DNA from: CAZVAR01 sp964625225
Lineage (GTDB): Bacteria > Pseudomonadota > Alphaproteobacteria > JAJUGE01
Direction: 5' to 3'
NCBI GenBank assembly: GCA_964625225.1
Contig: CAZVAR010000089.1
Location: 1-15,880, forward strand
Length of the DNA stretch: 15,880 nucleotides
How positions within the stretch are numbered: position 1 is the first letter of the stretch; each line of letters opens with the position of its first letter. Shown piece after piece: positions 1-7,838 of this stretch. The position numbers and the translations under genes are program-made. Under the pieces are notes generated by a model. It saw nothing but the letters and a program-made list of their open reading frames with translations. It was not told where the DNA came from and did not search any database.

Positions 1-1
1 C

Positions 2-388
2 GGCGGTGTCGTCGCGGTGCTCGGTCCGACCGGCGTCAACTTCGCCGCCGGCATGAGCGGCGGCATCGCTTATGTGTGGGACCCGGACGGGGAGTTCGCA
101 GCCCGCTGCAACCGGGAGCAGGTCGAGCTCGAGCCGATCCCCTGCGAGGGGGGCGACCCGGCGCCGATGTCGACCGGGGTCGACCTGTCCGACATGACCG
201 GCAACGATGCGGCCCGGCTGAAGGGCATGATCGAGCGTCACCTTCACTATACCGGGAGCGCCCGCGCGCGTGCGATTCTCGCCGACTGGGAGAGCAACCT
301 GAAGCACTTCGTCAAGGTCATGCCGGTGGAGTTCCGCCGCGCGCTGCGTGAGCTGGCGGCGGAGCGCGCCGCCGTCGCGGCCGAGTAG
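2..388 (+). CDS. gltB: Glutamate synthase (NADPH) large subunit, C-terminal part only
   Basis: This is the last 128 codons of a gene that begins before the window; the reading frame is open from base 2. The visible part starts in the glycine-rich C-terminal domain of the glutamate synthase alpha subunit, with the highly typical stretch GPTGVNFAAGMSGGIAYV near its start. It then runs through a region of mixed charge to the end, containing HLHYTGSARARAILADW. In the family, this subunit hydrolyses glutamine and transfers the ammonia to 2-oxoglutarate, using FMN and a [3Fe-4S] cluster; those domains lie outside the window. The stop codon overlaps the Shine-Dalgarno sequence of gltD, which follows ten bases later, so the two are almost certainly one operon and one complex. 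The identification rests on the signature stretch plus the gltD neighbour. Confidence 0.95.
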   Translation, partial: GGVVAVLGPTGVNFAAGMSGGIAYVWDPDGEFAARCNREQVELEPIPCEGGDPAPMSTGVDLSDMTGNDAARLKGMIERHLHYTGSARARAILADWESNLKHFVKVMPVEFRRALRELAAERAAVAAE

Positions 389-398
389 GAGGGGCGCG

Positions 399-1844
399 AT
401 GGGCAAGATCACCGGATTCATGGAGTTCGAGCGCCGCGACCGTCCCTACCTCAAGGCGACGGACCGGGTGAAGTCGTGGCGCGAATTCGTGCAGCCGCTG
501 CCGGATGGGGACCTGCGGGTCCAGGCGGCACGCTGCATGGATTGCGGCATCCCGTTCTGTCATCAGGGATGCCCGGTCAACAACCAGATCCCGGACTGGA
601 ACGACCTCGTTTACCGGGACGACTGGCGGACGGCGCTGACCAACCTCCATTCGACCAACAATTTTCCGGAGTTCACCGGCCGCGTCTGCCCTGCGCCTTG
701 CGAGGAGGCCTGCGTCCTCAACATCAATGACAGTCCCGTCACGATCAAGACCATCGAATGTCAGATCGTCGATAAGGGTTTCGCCGAAGGCTGGGTCGTA
801 CCGCAGCCGCCGGCCCGCAAGACCGGAAAGCGGGTGGCGATCGTCGGCTCCGGCCCGGCCGGCATGGCCTGCGCGCAGCAGCTCGCCCGCGCCGGGCACG
901 ACGTGACCCTGTTCGAGAAGCAGGACCGTATCGGCGGGTTGATGCGTTACGGCATTCCGGACTTCAAGTTCGAGAAATGGCAGATCGACCGGCGCATCGA
1001 GCAGATGCGCGCCGAGGGCGTGGACTTCCGGCCCGGCGTGCATGTCGGCATCGATCTGCCGGCGCAGGCGCTGCTGGACGAGTACGACGCCGTCGTCCTG
1101 ACCGGCGGATCCGAGCATCCCCGCGACCTTCCCGTTCCCGGACGGGAACTGGCCGGCATCCATTTCGCCATGGATTTCCTGCGCCAGCAGAACAGGCGGG
1201 TGGCGGGCGACACCGTGCCCGCCGGCGAGGCGATCAGCGCGGAAGGCCGGCACGTCGTCGTAATCGGCGGCGGCGATACCGGCTCGGACTGCATCGGCAC
1301 CTCCAACCGCCAGGGCGCTGCGTCGGTCACGCAGCTCGAAATCCTGCCGCGCCCGCCGGAGCGGGAGAACAAGAGCCTGGTCTGGCCCTATTGGCCGCTC
1401 AAGCTCCGCACCTCGTCGAGCCACGAGGAGGGGGCGGAGCGCGACTGGGCGGTGGCGACCAAGGCGTTCCTCGGCGACGGGCGGGGCCGCGTCCGCGCGC
1501 TGCATGTGGTCCGGGTCGAGTGGAAAGCGGATGCGCAGGGGCGCATGGCGATGGTCGAGGTGCCCGGCAGCGATTTCGAACTGGGGGCTGACCTCGTACT
1601 GCTCGCCATGGGCTTCGTCCATCCGGTGCGGCAGGGCCTGCTGGAAAGCCTCGGCGTCGCGCTCGACGCCCGCGGCAACGTTGCAGCGGATTCCGAGCGC
1701 TACGCGACCTCGGTCCCGAAGGTCTTTGCCGCCGGCGACATGCGCCGCGGCCAGTCGCTCGTCGTCTGGGCCATCCGCGAGGGCCGCCAGGCGGCCCGCG
1801 CCGTGGACGAGTTCCTGATGGGCCGCAGCGAATTGCCGCGGTGA
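399..1844 (+). CDS. gltD: Glutamate synthase (NADPH) small subunit
   Basis: The 481-residue beta subunit takes electrons from NADPH and passes them through FAD and iron-sulfur clusters to the large subunit for glutamate synthesis in the cytoplasm. The N-terminus carries the two expected cysteine groups, Cys46, 49, 54 and 58 (CMDCGIPFCHQGC) and Cys97, 101 and 105 (CPAPCEEAC), which in this family ligate [4Fe-4S] clusters. An FAD-binding Rossmann motif lies at about 146-159 (VAIVGSGPAGMACA) and an NADPH-binding one at 286-298 (VVVIGGGDTGSDC). The second FAD contact GDMRRGQSLVVWAIREGR is at 446-463. The ATG at 399 is chosen because AGGAGGGG ends five bases upstream and the MGKITGFMEF start is typical of GltD; a longer in-frame start at 348 lies inside gltB. 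Length and motifs are complete, with no sign of decay. Confidence 0.97.
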   Translation: MGKITGFMEFERRDRPYLKATDRVKSWREFVQPLPDGDLRVQAARCMDCGIPFCHQGCPVNNQIPDWNDLVYRDDWRTALTNLHSTNNFPEFTGRVCPAPCEEACVLNINDSPVTIKTIECQIVDKGFAEGWVVPQPPARKTGKRVAIVGSGPAGMACAQQLARAGHDVTLFEKQDRIGGLMRYGIPDFKFEKWQIDRRIEQMRAEGVDFRPGVHVGIDLPAQALLDEYDAVVLTGGSEHPRDLPVPGRELAGIHFAMDFLRQQNRRVAGDTVPAGEAISAEGRHVVVIGGGDTGSDCIGTSNRQGAASVTQLEILPRPPERENKSLVWPYWPLKLRTSSSHEEGAERDWAVATKAFLGDGRGRVRALHVVRVEWKADAQGRMAMVEVPGSDFELGADLVLLAMGFVHPVRQGLLESLGVALDARGNVAADSERYATSVPKVFAAGDMRRGQSLVVWAIREGRQAARAVDEFLMGRSELPR

Positions 1845-2045
1845 CGTTCGCCCGGTCATGCCGGGGCGGTCGGCCGTCGATCACGACCTTGCCGCTGTCG
1901 GAATCGTCCCGGCATGGCCGGAGCCGTTCCGGGCGAGAGCACGGGTATTCGGCAGCGCGCGCGGGTCCGTCGCCGCGGCGGGGGAACACCGGTCGGGGAA
2001 CGGCAAGGGCTCGCGGCCGTTTCCGGTCTCTGCTATCCGGTCATC

Positions 2046-3926
2046 ATGCTTCGGATCACCGATCTCACCTACCGGATCGCCGGTCGCACATTGTTCGATG
2101 GCGCCGGCGCCGTCATTCCCGACGGCCACAAGGTCGGGCTGGTCGGTCGTAACGGGACCGGCAAGTCGACGCTGCTGCGGCTGATCGCGGGCACGCTGAC
2201 GCCGGACGGCGGCCGCATCGAGGTCGGCAGCCGGACCCGCATCGGCGCGGTCGCGCAGGAAATGCCCGAGGGTCCGGGCACGCCGCTCGACTTCGTGCTC
2301 GCGGCGGACGCGGAGCGTGCCGCGCTGCTGGCCGAGGCGGAAACCGCGACCGACCCGGCCCGGATCGCCGAGCTTCATACCCGGCTCGCCGATATCGGCG
2401 CGGCCTCGGCGGAGGCGCGGGCGGCCTCGATCCTTGCCGGCCTCGGCTTCGACACGGCCATGCAGGCGCGGCCGCTCGACAGCTTCTCCGGCGGCTGGCG
2501 CATGCGCGTGGCGCTTGCCGCGACGCTGTTCGCCGCGCCCGACCTGCTGCTGCTCGACGAGCCGAGCAATCATCTCGACCTGGAGACGCGGATCTGGCTC
2601 GAATCTCATCTCGGGAGCTACCGCGGCACGATCCTGCTGGTCAGCCATGACCGCAATCTGCTCAATGCGGTCGCGGACTCGATCCTGCACCTGCACGATG
2701 GCAAGCTGACCCTCTATCGCGGCAATTATGACCGGTTCGAGCGGGCCCGGGCGGAGAAGCTCGCCCTGCAGCAGGCCGTGCACGAGAAGCAGATGGCGGC
2801 GCGCGCCCGCATGCAAGCGTTCGTCGACCGGTTCCGCTACAAGGCGAGCAAGGCACGGCAGGCGCAGTCGCGCCTGAAGGCGCTGGAGCGGATGGAGCTG
2901 GTCGGCGCGGTCCGCGAGGACGGGACGATCCGCTTCGACTTTCCGAGTCCGGAACCGTTGCCCTCGCCGCTGATCACTCTGCACAAGGTGGCGGTCGGCT
3001 ATGGTGGCGCACCCGTGCTGCGAGGGCTGAATCTCAGCATCTCGGCCGATGACCGGATCGCCCTGCTCGGCGCCAACGGCAACGGCAAGACGACCTTCCT
3101 GAAGCTGATCCAGGGCGTCCTGCCACCGATCGGCGGCGAGTTGACGAAGTCGCCCAAGCTCCGCGTCGGCTATTTCGAGCAGGAGCAGGCCGATGCCTTC
3201 GACCTGACGCGGACCGCCTACCAGCACATGGCCGCCGAGATGAGGGGTGCGCCGGAGGCCAAGGTCCGTGCCCATCTCGGCCGGTTCGGCTTCCCGCAGG
3301 AGCGGGCAGACGTCCCGATCGGCGCGCTCTCCGGCGGCGAGAAGGCACGGCTGCTGTTCGCCACGATCACCCGTGAGGCGCCGCACATCCTGCTGCTCGA
3401 CGAGCCGACCAACCATCTCGACATCGACGCGCGCGAGGCGCTGATCGAAGCGCTCAACGGATTCGAGGGCGCGGTGCTGCTCGTGACCCACGACCCGCAC
3501 CTGGTGGAACTGTGCGCCGAGCGCCTGTGGCTGGTCGCCGACGGCGCCTGCCGCCCGTTCGACGGCGACGTCGAGGATTACCGCCGCCGCATGCTTGAGG
3601 AGCGGCGGGCCGAGCGGCGTGAGGCGCGTGCCGTGAACGGTGCCGACACGGTCTCGCGCAAGGACGAGCGGCGCGCCCGCGCCGAGATGCGCGCCTCCCT
3701 GGCCGACCAGCGCAAGGCCGCCCGCGAAGCGGAGCGGCGTCTGGAGCGTCTCGCTGCCGAGAAGCAGGCGATCGAGGCGAAGCTGGCCGACCCGGCGTTC
3801 TATGCCGGCGGCGGCGCGGAAGTCGCGACGCTGCAGATCAGGCTGGCCGAGATCGCTGCCGACATCGAGGCGGCGGAGACCGCTTGGCTGGAGGCGCAGG
3901 AGGCGATCGAGTCGGCCGGGGCGTAA
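2046..3926 (+). CDS. ABC-F family ATPase, YheS-like (ribosome-associated)
   Basis: A 626-residue protein with two ATP-binding cassettes and no membrane segments, which marks it as ABC-F rather than a transporter. Cassette 1 has Walker A GRNGTGKST (34-42), signature FSGGW (147-151) and Walker B LLLLDEPSNHLD (167-178). Cassette 2 has GANGNGKTT (342-350), LSGGEKARL (428-436) and LLLDEPTNHLD (449-459). The linker at about 231-285 is helical and basic (MQAFVDRFRYKASKARQAQS), resembling the P-site tRNA interaction motif of the YheS branch. A charged coiled-coil tail occupies about 515-620. Family members bind the ribosomal E site and act on translation; the exact role of YheS-type proteins is less settled. 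The ATG at 2046 is chosen because MLRITDLTYRI is the conserved family start. The frame stays open upstream to 1914, but that extension looks unlike any family member. No Shine-Dalgarno precedes the ATG. Confidence 0.93.
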   Translation: MLRITDLTYRIAGRTLFDGAGAVIPDGHKVGLVGRNGTGKSTLLRLIAGTLTPDGGRIEVGSRTRIGAVAQEMPEGPGTPLDFVLAADAERAALLAEAETATDPARIAELHTRLADIGAASAEARAASILAGLGFDTAMQARPLDSFSGGWRMRVALAATLFAAPDLLLLDEPSNHLDLETRIWLESHLGSYRGTILLVSHDRNLLNAVADSILHLHDGKLTLYRGNYDRFERARAEKLALQQAVHEKQMAARARMQAFVDRFRYKASKARQAQSRLKALERMELVGAVREDGTIRFDFPSPEPLPSPLITLHKVAVGYGGAPVLRGLNLSISADDRIALLGANGNGKTTFLKLIQGVLPPIGGELTKSPKLRVGYFEQEQADAFDLTRTAYQHMAAEMRGAPEAKVRAHLGRFGFPQERADVPIGALSGGEKARLLFATITREAPHILLLDEPTNHLDIDAREALIEALNGFEGAVLLVTHDPHLVELCAERLWLVADGACRPFDGDVEDYRRRMLEERRAERREARAVNGADTVSRKDERRARAEMRASLADQRKAAREAERRLERLAAEKQAIEAKLADPAFYAGGGAEVATLQIRLAEIAADIEAAETAWLEAQEAIESAGA

Positions 3927-3957
3927 AGAGAGACCGGCTGTTGCCGGCCGCCCTTTT
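3927..3957. terminator. Probable bidirectional terminator between convergent genes
   Basis: CCGGC (3934-3938), loop TGTT, GCCGG (3943-3947) is followed on the plus strand by a short T run (3954-3957). On the minus strand the same hairpin is followed by TCTCTCTTTA. It lies just after the ABC-F stop and 63 bases past the stop of the convergent acyl-CoA dehydrogenase, so it could serve both genes. The stem is only five pairs, which limits confidence. Confidence 0.6.
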
Positions 3958-4010
3958 CCGTTCTTCGCGAGCAGGGGATAGGCGGCCGGGAACGCCCGGG
4001 CTCCCGAGGA

Positions 4011-5813
4011 TTACCCGACCAGCGCCGCCGCGCGGGCCAGCGGCACCGGGGTGTCGGACAGCAGCAGGTCGGCGACTTCCGCCTCCCAGGCCTCGTTTGC
4101 CGCGGCCAGCGGGTCGCGCGGCGACAGGCGATGGTCGGCGACCAAGCGTGCGATCAGGAGGCGTCGCGCATCGCCGCCCCGGCCGCCGATCTCCGATCCC
4201 TCCCAGGCCAGCAGCACCGCCGTGGTCGCATGATAGAGCGCACCGGCGGCCATGCGGCAGAGCGTCTCGTTCTCGGGCCGCTCGGCAGCTTCCTCGGCGA
4301 ACCGGACCGCGCGGTCGAGCAGGCCGCCGAGCCGCGCCCGGAACGGCTCCGGCACCGGCAGATTGGTTGGGGCGGCAAGCTTCTCCTGCAACGCCGCGTG
4401 CAGCGTCTTGTGCGCCGCCTCCTTGGCGACGGCGCGGGTGATCACGTCGAGGGCGTTGATGTTGCTGGTGCCCTCCCAGAGCACGCCAATATGCGCGTCG
4501 CGCACCAGGCGGGCATTGACCCAGTCCTCGATATAGCCGTTACCGCCGCGCACCTCCATCGCGCCGGTTGCGACCTTGATGTTGTCGCGGCAGGCGCGGA
4601 ACTTCAGCACCGGCGTCAGGATGCGCAGCAGCTTCTCGGCGTCGGCGTCGGCCTTCCGCGCCGCGTCCATCACCGCGGTGGTCCAGGCGAAGCCGGACAG
4701 CGCCTGTTCGGTCGGCACCAGGATCTTCATGAGCTGCCGCCGCAGCAGCGGGAAGTCGATGATCGTGCGGCCGAACGCCGACCGGTTGCGCGCCACGACC
4801 AGCGACTCGTTGAGGCAGCGCCGCATCATCGACGCCGCCCGCACGCCGTGGCTGAGCCGCGAGAGATTGACCTGATCCATCATCTGCTTCAGGCCGCGCG
4901 TCGCGTCGCCGACCACATAGGCGACTGCGCCGTCGAGGACGATCTCGCCGCTCGCCATCGATCTGGTGCCGAGCTTGTCCTTGAGCCGCACAATCCGATA
5001 GTGGTTGGGGCTGCCGTCGTCGAGCCGGCGTGGCATGGCGAACAGGCCGAGGCCGCGCGTTCCGGCCGGCGCCCCTTCGGGGCGCGCCAGAATCAGCGCC
5101 ACGTCGGCATCGGCATGGCTGCAGAACCATTTGTCGCCGTAGAGGCGCCAATGGTCGCCCTCGGGCACCGCGCGCAGCTCGGCGGCGCCCACGTCGGAGC
5201 CGCCGGCCTTCTCGGTCATGAACTGCGTGCCCTTCAGCAAGGTCGCCATGTCCTGGCTGACCATCCGGTCGAAGAATCGCCGCTTGAGCGCCTCGTCGCC
5301 GTAGCGGCCGATCAGGAAGGTCGAGGTGTCGGTGACGCTGATCGGGCACATCAGGCCGAACTCGGCCTGCACGAACAGATATTGGAAGGCGTACTTGACC
5401 AGCGGCGGGACCGGCTCCGGCCAGCCGAGCACGCCGCCGCGATGGCTCATCGCGTGCAGCCCGAACTCGGCGAAAGCGATCCGCTCCATCTCGCGATAGG
5501 CGGGGTGGTATTCGATCCAGTCCTCGTCGCGGCCGTAGCGGTCACGGGTGTGCAGCACCGGCCCGTGCTTGTCGGCGATATCGGCCAGCTCGTCGAGGCG
5601 CCCGCCGGCGAGTTCGCCCAGCCGGTCGAAATGCGGCGTGAAATGCGCCAGCACCTCGGGTGCCAGATGGAGCGCCAGCAGGTCCCGGAGGGCGTGATCG
5701 ATGCGCCAGAAATTGAGGCCGCGGCAGTCCGGGGCGATCCAGTCGGAGCCGCGCTTCGGCGCGGCCGGAGCCGTATCGGCGAGGCGGAGAGCGGTGGGCG
5801 AGGGCGGGTTCAT
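4011..5813 (-). CDS. Acyl-CoA dehydrogenase, AidB-like branch
   Basis: A 600-residue flavoenzyme of the acyl-CoA dehydrogenase superfamily. The long N-terminal region before the catalytic core (about 25-110, including WIEYHPAYREME) resembles the AidB N-terminal domain. The FAD/substrate region includes CPISVTDTS (156-164) and FMTEKAGGSDVGA (198-210). The C-terminal helical domain includes AMEVRGGNGYIED (418-430) and WEGTSNINALDV (446-457). Glu447 aligns with the active-site glutamate of medium-chain acyl-CoA dehydrogenase. Family members oxidise acyl-CoA to enoyl-CoA and pass electrons to ETF. E. coli AidB, by contrast, is an alkylation-response protein with weak dehydrogenase activity, so the substrate here is unknown. 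The protein is about 60 residues longer than E. coli AidB. The ATG has GGGAG about eleven bases upstream. The divergent LysR gene across a 408-base gap is a possible regulator. Confidence 0.88.
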   Translation of the reverse strand: MNPPSPTALRLADTAPAAPKRGSDWIAPDCRGLNFWRIDHALRDLLALHLAPEVLAHFTPHFDRLGELAGGRLDELADIADKHGPVLHTRDRYGRDEDWIEYHPAYREMERIAFAEFGLHAMSHRGGVLGWPEPVPPLVKYAFQYLFVQAEFGLMCPISVTDTSTFLIGRYGDEALKRRFFDRMVSQDMATLLKGTQFMTEKAGGSDVGAAELRAVPEGDHWRLYGDKWFCSHADADVALILARPEGAPAGTRGLGLFAMPRRLDDGSPNHYRIVRLKDKLGTRSMASGEIVLDGAVAYVVGDATRGLKQMMDQVNLSRLSHGVRAASMMRRCLNESLVVARNRSAFGRTIIDFPLLRRQLMKILVPTEQALSGFAWTTAVMDAARKADADAEKLLRILTPVLKFRACRDNIKVATGAMEVRGGNGYIEDWVNARLVRDAHIGVLWEGTSNINALDVITRAVAKEAAHKTLHAALQEKLAAPTNLPVPEPFRARLGGLLDRAVRFAEEAAERPENETLCRMAAGALYHATTAVLLAWEGSEIGGRGGDARRLLIARLVADHRLSPRDPLAAANEAWEAEVADLLLSDTPVPLARAAALVG

Positions 5814-6221
5814 GGGCTTCGGTCTCCCGGACGGCGGTGGTTCGGAGGGGCAGAGCGTCGCAACGCCGACGCGCGTCGAGGTTCATGCGCATTCGTCGGC
5901 AATCGGCGGTCCTGCGTGACGACATCCCGATGACCGTGCATCGTTCGGACGCCGGGATTGGCCGGAGCGGCGGTCGAGACGGCGCCCGCCGCACCCTCAG
6001 GGCGGTCCTCCGGACGGGATCCGATGGTTCCGGCTCGGACGACGGACATGCCACCACCTCGCGGCCGAGGACAAGTATCGGAACCCTTCACCAGAGTAGG
6101 AATGCCTGTCGGAACGCCGGTGCCGCTGCATCGGCCCGGACTCCATCCTGGGGACGGCCGCTTGCCTGCTCAACCGATTAATCGGCAGACTTCGGTTGAC
6201 TTCATCTCAATCGAGGCTTCC
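5814..6221. other. 408-base divergent intergenic region
   Basis: This gap lies between the divergent acyl-CoA dehydrogenase (-) and LysR (+) genes. Open frames cross it but none has a protein-like composition or a convincing ribosome binding site, so I see no gene. The informative part is the last 50 bases, which hold nested palindromes (6170-6199, listed separately). The promoter of the dehydrogenase must lie in this gap or its gene is co-transcribed from elsewhere, but no clear -35/-10 pair was visible to me. Confidence 0.7.
6170..6199. promoter_or_regulatory. Nested palindromes, LysR operator candidate
   Basis: TCAACCGA (6170-6177) and TCGGTTGA (6192-6199) form a perfect 8-base inverted repeat with a 14-base spacer. 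Overlapping its left arm is a perfect 12-base palindrome, CCGATTAATCGG (6174-6185). The element is AT-richer than its surroundings and ends 22 bases before the lysR ATG at 6222. This position fits autoregulatory LysR sites, and the ATTAAT core recalls sites of GcvA/AmpR-type regulators. Binding is inferred, not shown. Confidence 0.6.
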
Positions 6222-7103
6222 ATGCGCCGCCGCCTGCCTTCGCTCAGCGCCGTCCGCAGCTTCGAGGCGGCGGCGCGACGGTTGAGTTTTCTACGTGCTG
6301 CGGAGGAGCTGGCCGTCACCCCCGGGGCGGTCAGCCGACAGGTCAAGGCGCTGGAAGCGGAGCTCGGCATCGCGCTGTTCCGACGCGGCTACCGGCAGGT
6401 GACCCTGACGCCGGAAGGCGAGGCCTTCTTCGCCGAAACGCGCGAGGCACTCGATCGGATCGCTGCGGCGGCGGACCGGCTGCGCGGCGGCCGGCGCGGC
6501 GCGCTTGCGATCTGTGCCCACCCGACCTTCGCGATTCGCTGGTTCATCCCGCGCTGGGGCCGCTTCTACGACCGCCATCCGGAGATCGACGTGCAGTTGA
6601 CGACGTCGCTGGCGCCGGTCGACTTTACCCGTGACGGGTTCGATGCCGCGGTCCGGGTCGGGACCGGGCGGTGGCCCGACTGCGCCGCGCTCAAGCTGGC
6701 CGAGGTCGACCTGTTCCCGGTGTGCAGCCCGGCGCTGGCACGGGCTGCGGACCTGCGCGCGCCCGCCGACCTGGGGCGCGTCACGCTGCTGCATTCGGCC
6801 CCGCGCCCGGACGACTGGCGGCGCTGGCTGAAGGCGGCCGGCGAAACCGGCGTGGACCCGGACCAGGGGCTGCGTTTCGACACGCTGAACCTCGCCTTCC
6901 AGGCGGCGATCGAGGGGCTCGGCGTCGCGATCGGCATCGAAGCGCTGGTCGCGGACGACTTGGCGCAGGGGCGCCTGGTCCGCCCCTTCGGCCCGGTCCG
7001 GCGCAGCGGCCATCCCTTCTGGCTGGTCTGGCCGGAACGCGCCGGCGCCGACCCGCGTTTGGCACGTTTCCGCGAGTGGCTGGCCGAAGAGGCGGGGGCG
7101 TAG
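6222..7103 (+). CDS. LysR family transcriptional regulator, GcvA-like (first copy)
   Basis: A 293-residue DNA-binding regulator. Residues about 6-65 form the winged helix-turn-helix (AVRSFEAAARRLSFLRAAEE, then TPGAVSRQVKALEAELGIAL), and the typical wing end FRRGYRQVTLTPEGEAF follows. From about 92 the periplasmic-binding-like effector domain begins (ALAICAHPTFAIRWFIPRW), and it contains the GcvA-group features VCSPALA and GLGVAIG. The ATG at 6222 is preceded by GAGG five bases upstream and matches the usual family start; the frame extends to 5958 but that part is not LysR-like. The effector is unknown. It is divergent from the acyl-CoA dehydrogenase, with a palindromic site just upstream of its own start, so autoregulation plus control of a neighbour is plausible. 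It resembles the second LysR at 9778-10689 along its length. Confidence 0.94.
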   Translation: MRRRLPSLSAVRSFEAAARRLSFLRAAEELAVTPGAVSRQVKALEAELGIALFRRGYRQVTLTPEGEAFFAETREALDRIAAAADRLRGGRRGALAICAHPTFAIRWFIPRWGRFYDRHPEIDVQLTTSLAPVDFTRDGFDAAVRVGTGRWPDCAALKLAEVDLFPVCSPALARAADLRAPADLGRVTLLHSAPRPDDWRRWLKAAGETGVDPDQGLRFDTLNLAFQAAIEGLGVAIGIEALVADDLAQGRLVRPFGPVRRSGHPFWLVWPERAGADPRLARFREWLAEEAGA

Positions 7104-7106
7104 CGG

Positions 7107-7691
7107 TCAGAACTTCGCCAGGTCGTCGAAGGGCAGGGCGTTGGCGTACTGCATCTTGGCTGCGGCGGGCGCCGAGCCCTCGATCTGGACCAGGAATTGG
7201 CCGACCAGGATCTTGATGTCGCCCTCCGGGGTCACCAGCGCCCTCTGCCCCTTGATCCGCTGGGCCTTGGCACCGGCGGAGCCGGCCATGGCCGGATTGC
7301 CGAACATCATGGCGAGCCCTTGGATCATCGGGGAGTCGCCGATGATCGTGATGTTCACCGATTGGCCGCCCTTGACGTAGCGCCTTGCGCCGGTGATGCC
7401 GCCGCCGAACGGCATGGCGCCGGCGGCCGAGCCGGTATCCTCGGCGGACCAGCCGGAGAGCGGTTCCGGGAAGAGGGCCTCCAACCCGCTCGCCTTTCTC
7501 TGCGCGAGGAGTTGAGCGGCGAATTCCAGCGCGTCCTTGGCTTCCGCGACCTTCCCGCTCTCGTACAGCTCCAGCGCGTTGCGGATCTCGTCGGCGATCT
7601 CGTCGGCGCGAGCGGCCCCGGACGGGCCGGTCAGCGCGATACCGAGCGCGACGGCGACGCCGACACGGACGAACGACTTCTTCAAGATCAT
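7107..7691 (-). CDS. Exported protein of unknown function
   Basis: A 194-residue protein that I cannot place in a named family. The first 29 residues form a classic Sec signal peptide: basic start MILKKSFVR, hydrophobic core VGVAVALGIALTG, and cleavage site ARA before DE. A short helical segment (about 30-70) follows, then a glycine-rich beta-type region including PLSGWSAEDTGSAAGAMPFG (77-96) and a final QFLVQIEGS segment (165-173). No cysteine, lipobox or membrane anchor is visible, so a soluble periplasmic location is likely. The ATG at 7691 is preferred because it begins the signal peptide. GGGGG lies one base upstream, which is too close to be a good ribosome site, and a longer start at 7778 would bury the signal peptide. 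It ends 3 bases from the convergent LysR stop. It reads in the same direction as the MFS gene upstream of it (147-base gap). Confidence 0.8.
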   Translation of the reverse strand: MILKKSFVRVGVAVALGIALTGPSGAARADEIADEIRNALELYESGKVAEAKDALEFAAQLLAQRKASGLEALFPEPLSGWSAEDTGSAAGAMPFGGGITGARRYVKGGQSVNITIIGDSPMIQGLAMMFGNPAMAGSAGAKAQRIKGQRALVTPEGDIKILVGQFLVQIEGSAPAAAKMQYANALPFDDLAKF

Positions 7692-7709
7692 ACCCCCACA
7701 CCAGGAGAC

Positions 7710-7727
7710 GCTTCGCCGGGGCGAAGC
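7710..7727. repeat. Hairpin in the leader of the exported-protein gene
   Basis: GCTTCGC (7710-7716), loop CGGG, GCGAAGC (7721-7727) is a perfect 7-pair stem placed 18 bases before the ATG of the exported protein on the minus strand. It could be a leader structure or a weak terminator for the upstream MFS gene; there is no clean T run. Confidence 0.45.
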
Positions 7728-7838
7728 CACGGCGGCGCCGCTTCTACGGTTTCGGCACGTGACGCGCAAGCCCGGCACCGGCCGGCAGTGACCGGGGTCA
7801 CAGGCCGGGCTGGTCCGGGGACCGGCCTCGCTCCGGGA

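Noticed and set aside
1851..1865. Inverted repeat CCCGG-TCATG-CCGGG shortly after the gltD stop, as a terminator
   Set aside because: The stem is only five pairs and is not followed by a T run. Such short GC dyads are frequent by chance in this DNA.
1914..2045. N-terminal extension of the ABC-F protein from an upstream in-frame ATG
   Set aside because: The added 44 residues are Arg/Gly-rich with no similarity to ABC-F proteins, and the conserved family start is at 2046.
3986..3999. CCGGG-AACG-CCCGG as a terminator for the acyl-CoA dehydrogenase
   Set aside because: The stem is weak with no T run; the hairpin at 3934-3947 has T-rich flanks and is a better candidate.
7788..7801. GTGAC-CGGG-GTCAC dyad between the MFS and exported-protein genes as an operator
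   Set aside because: A five-base arm in a GC-rich gap, with no regulator gene adjacent and no second copy seen; this is compatible with chance.
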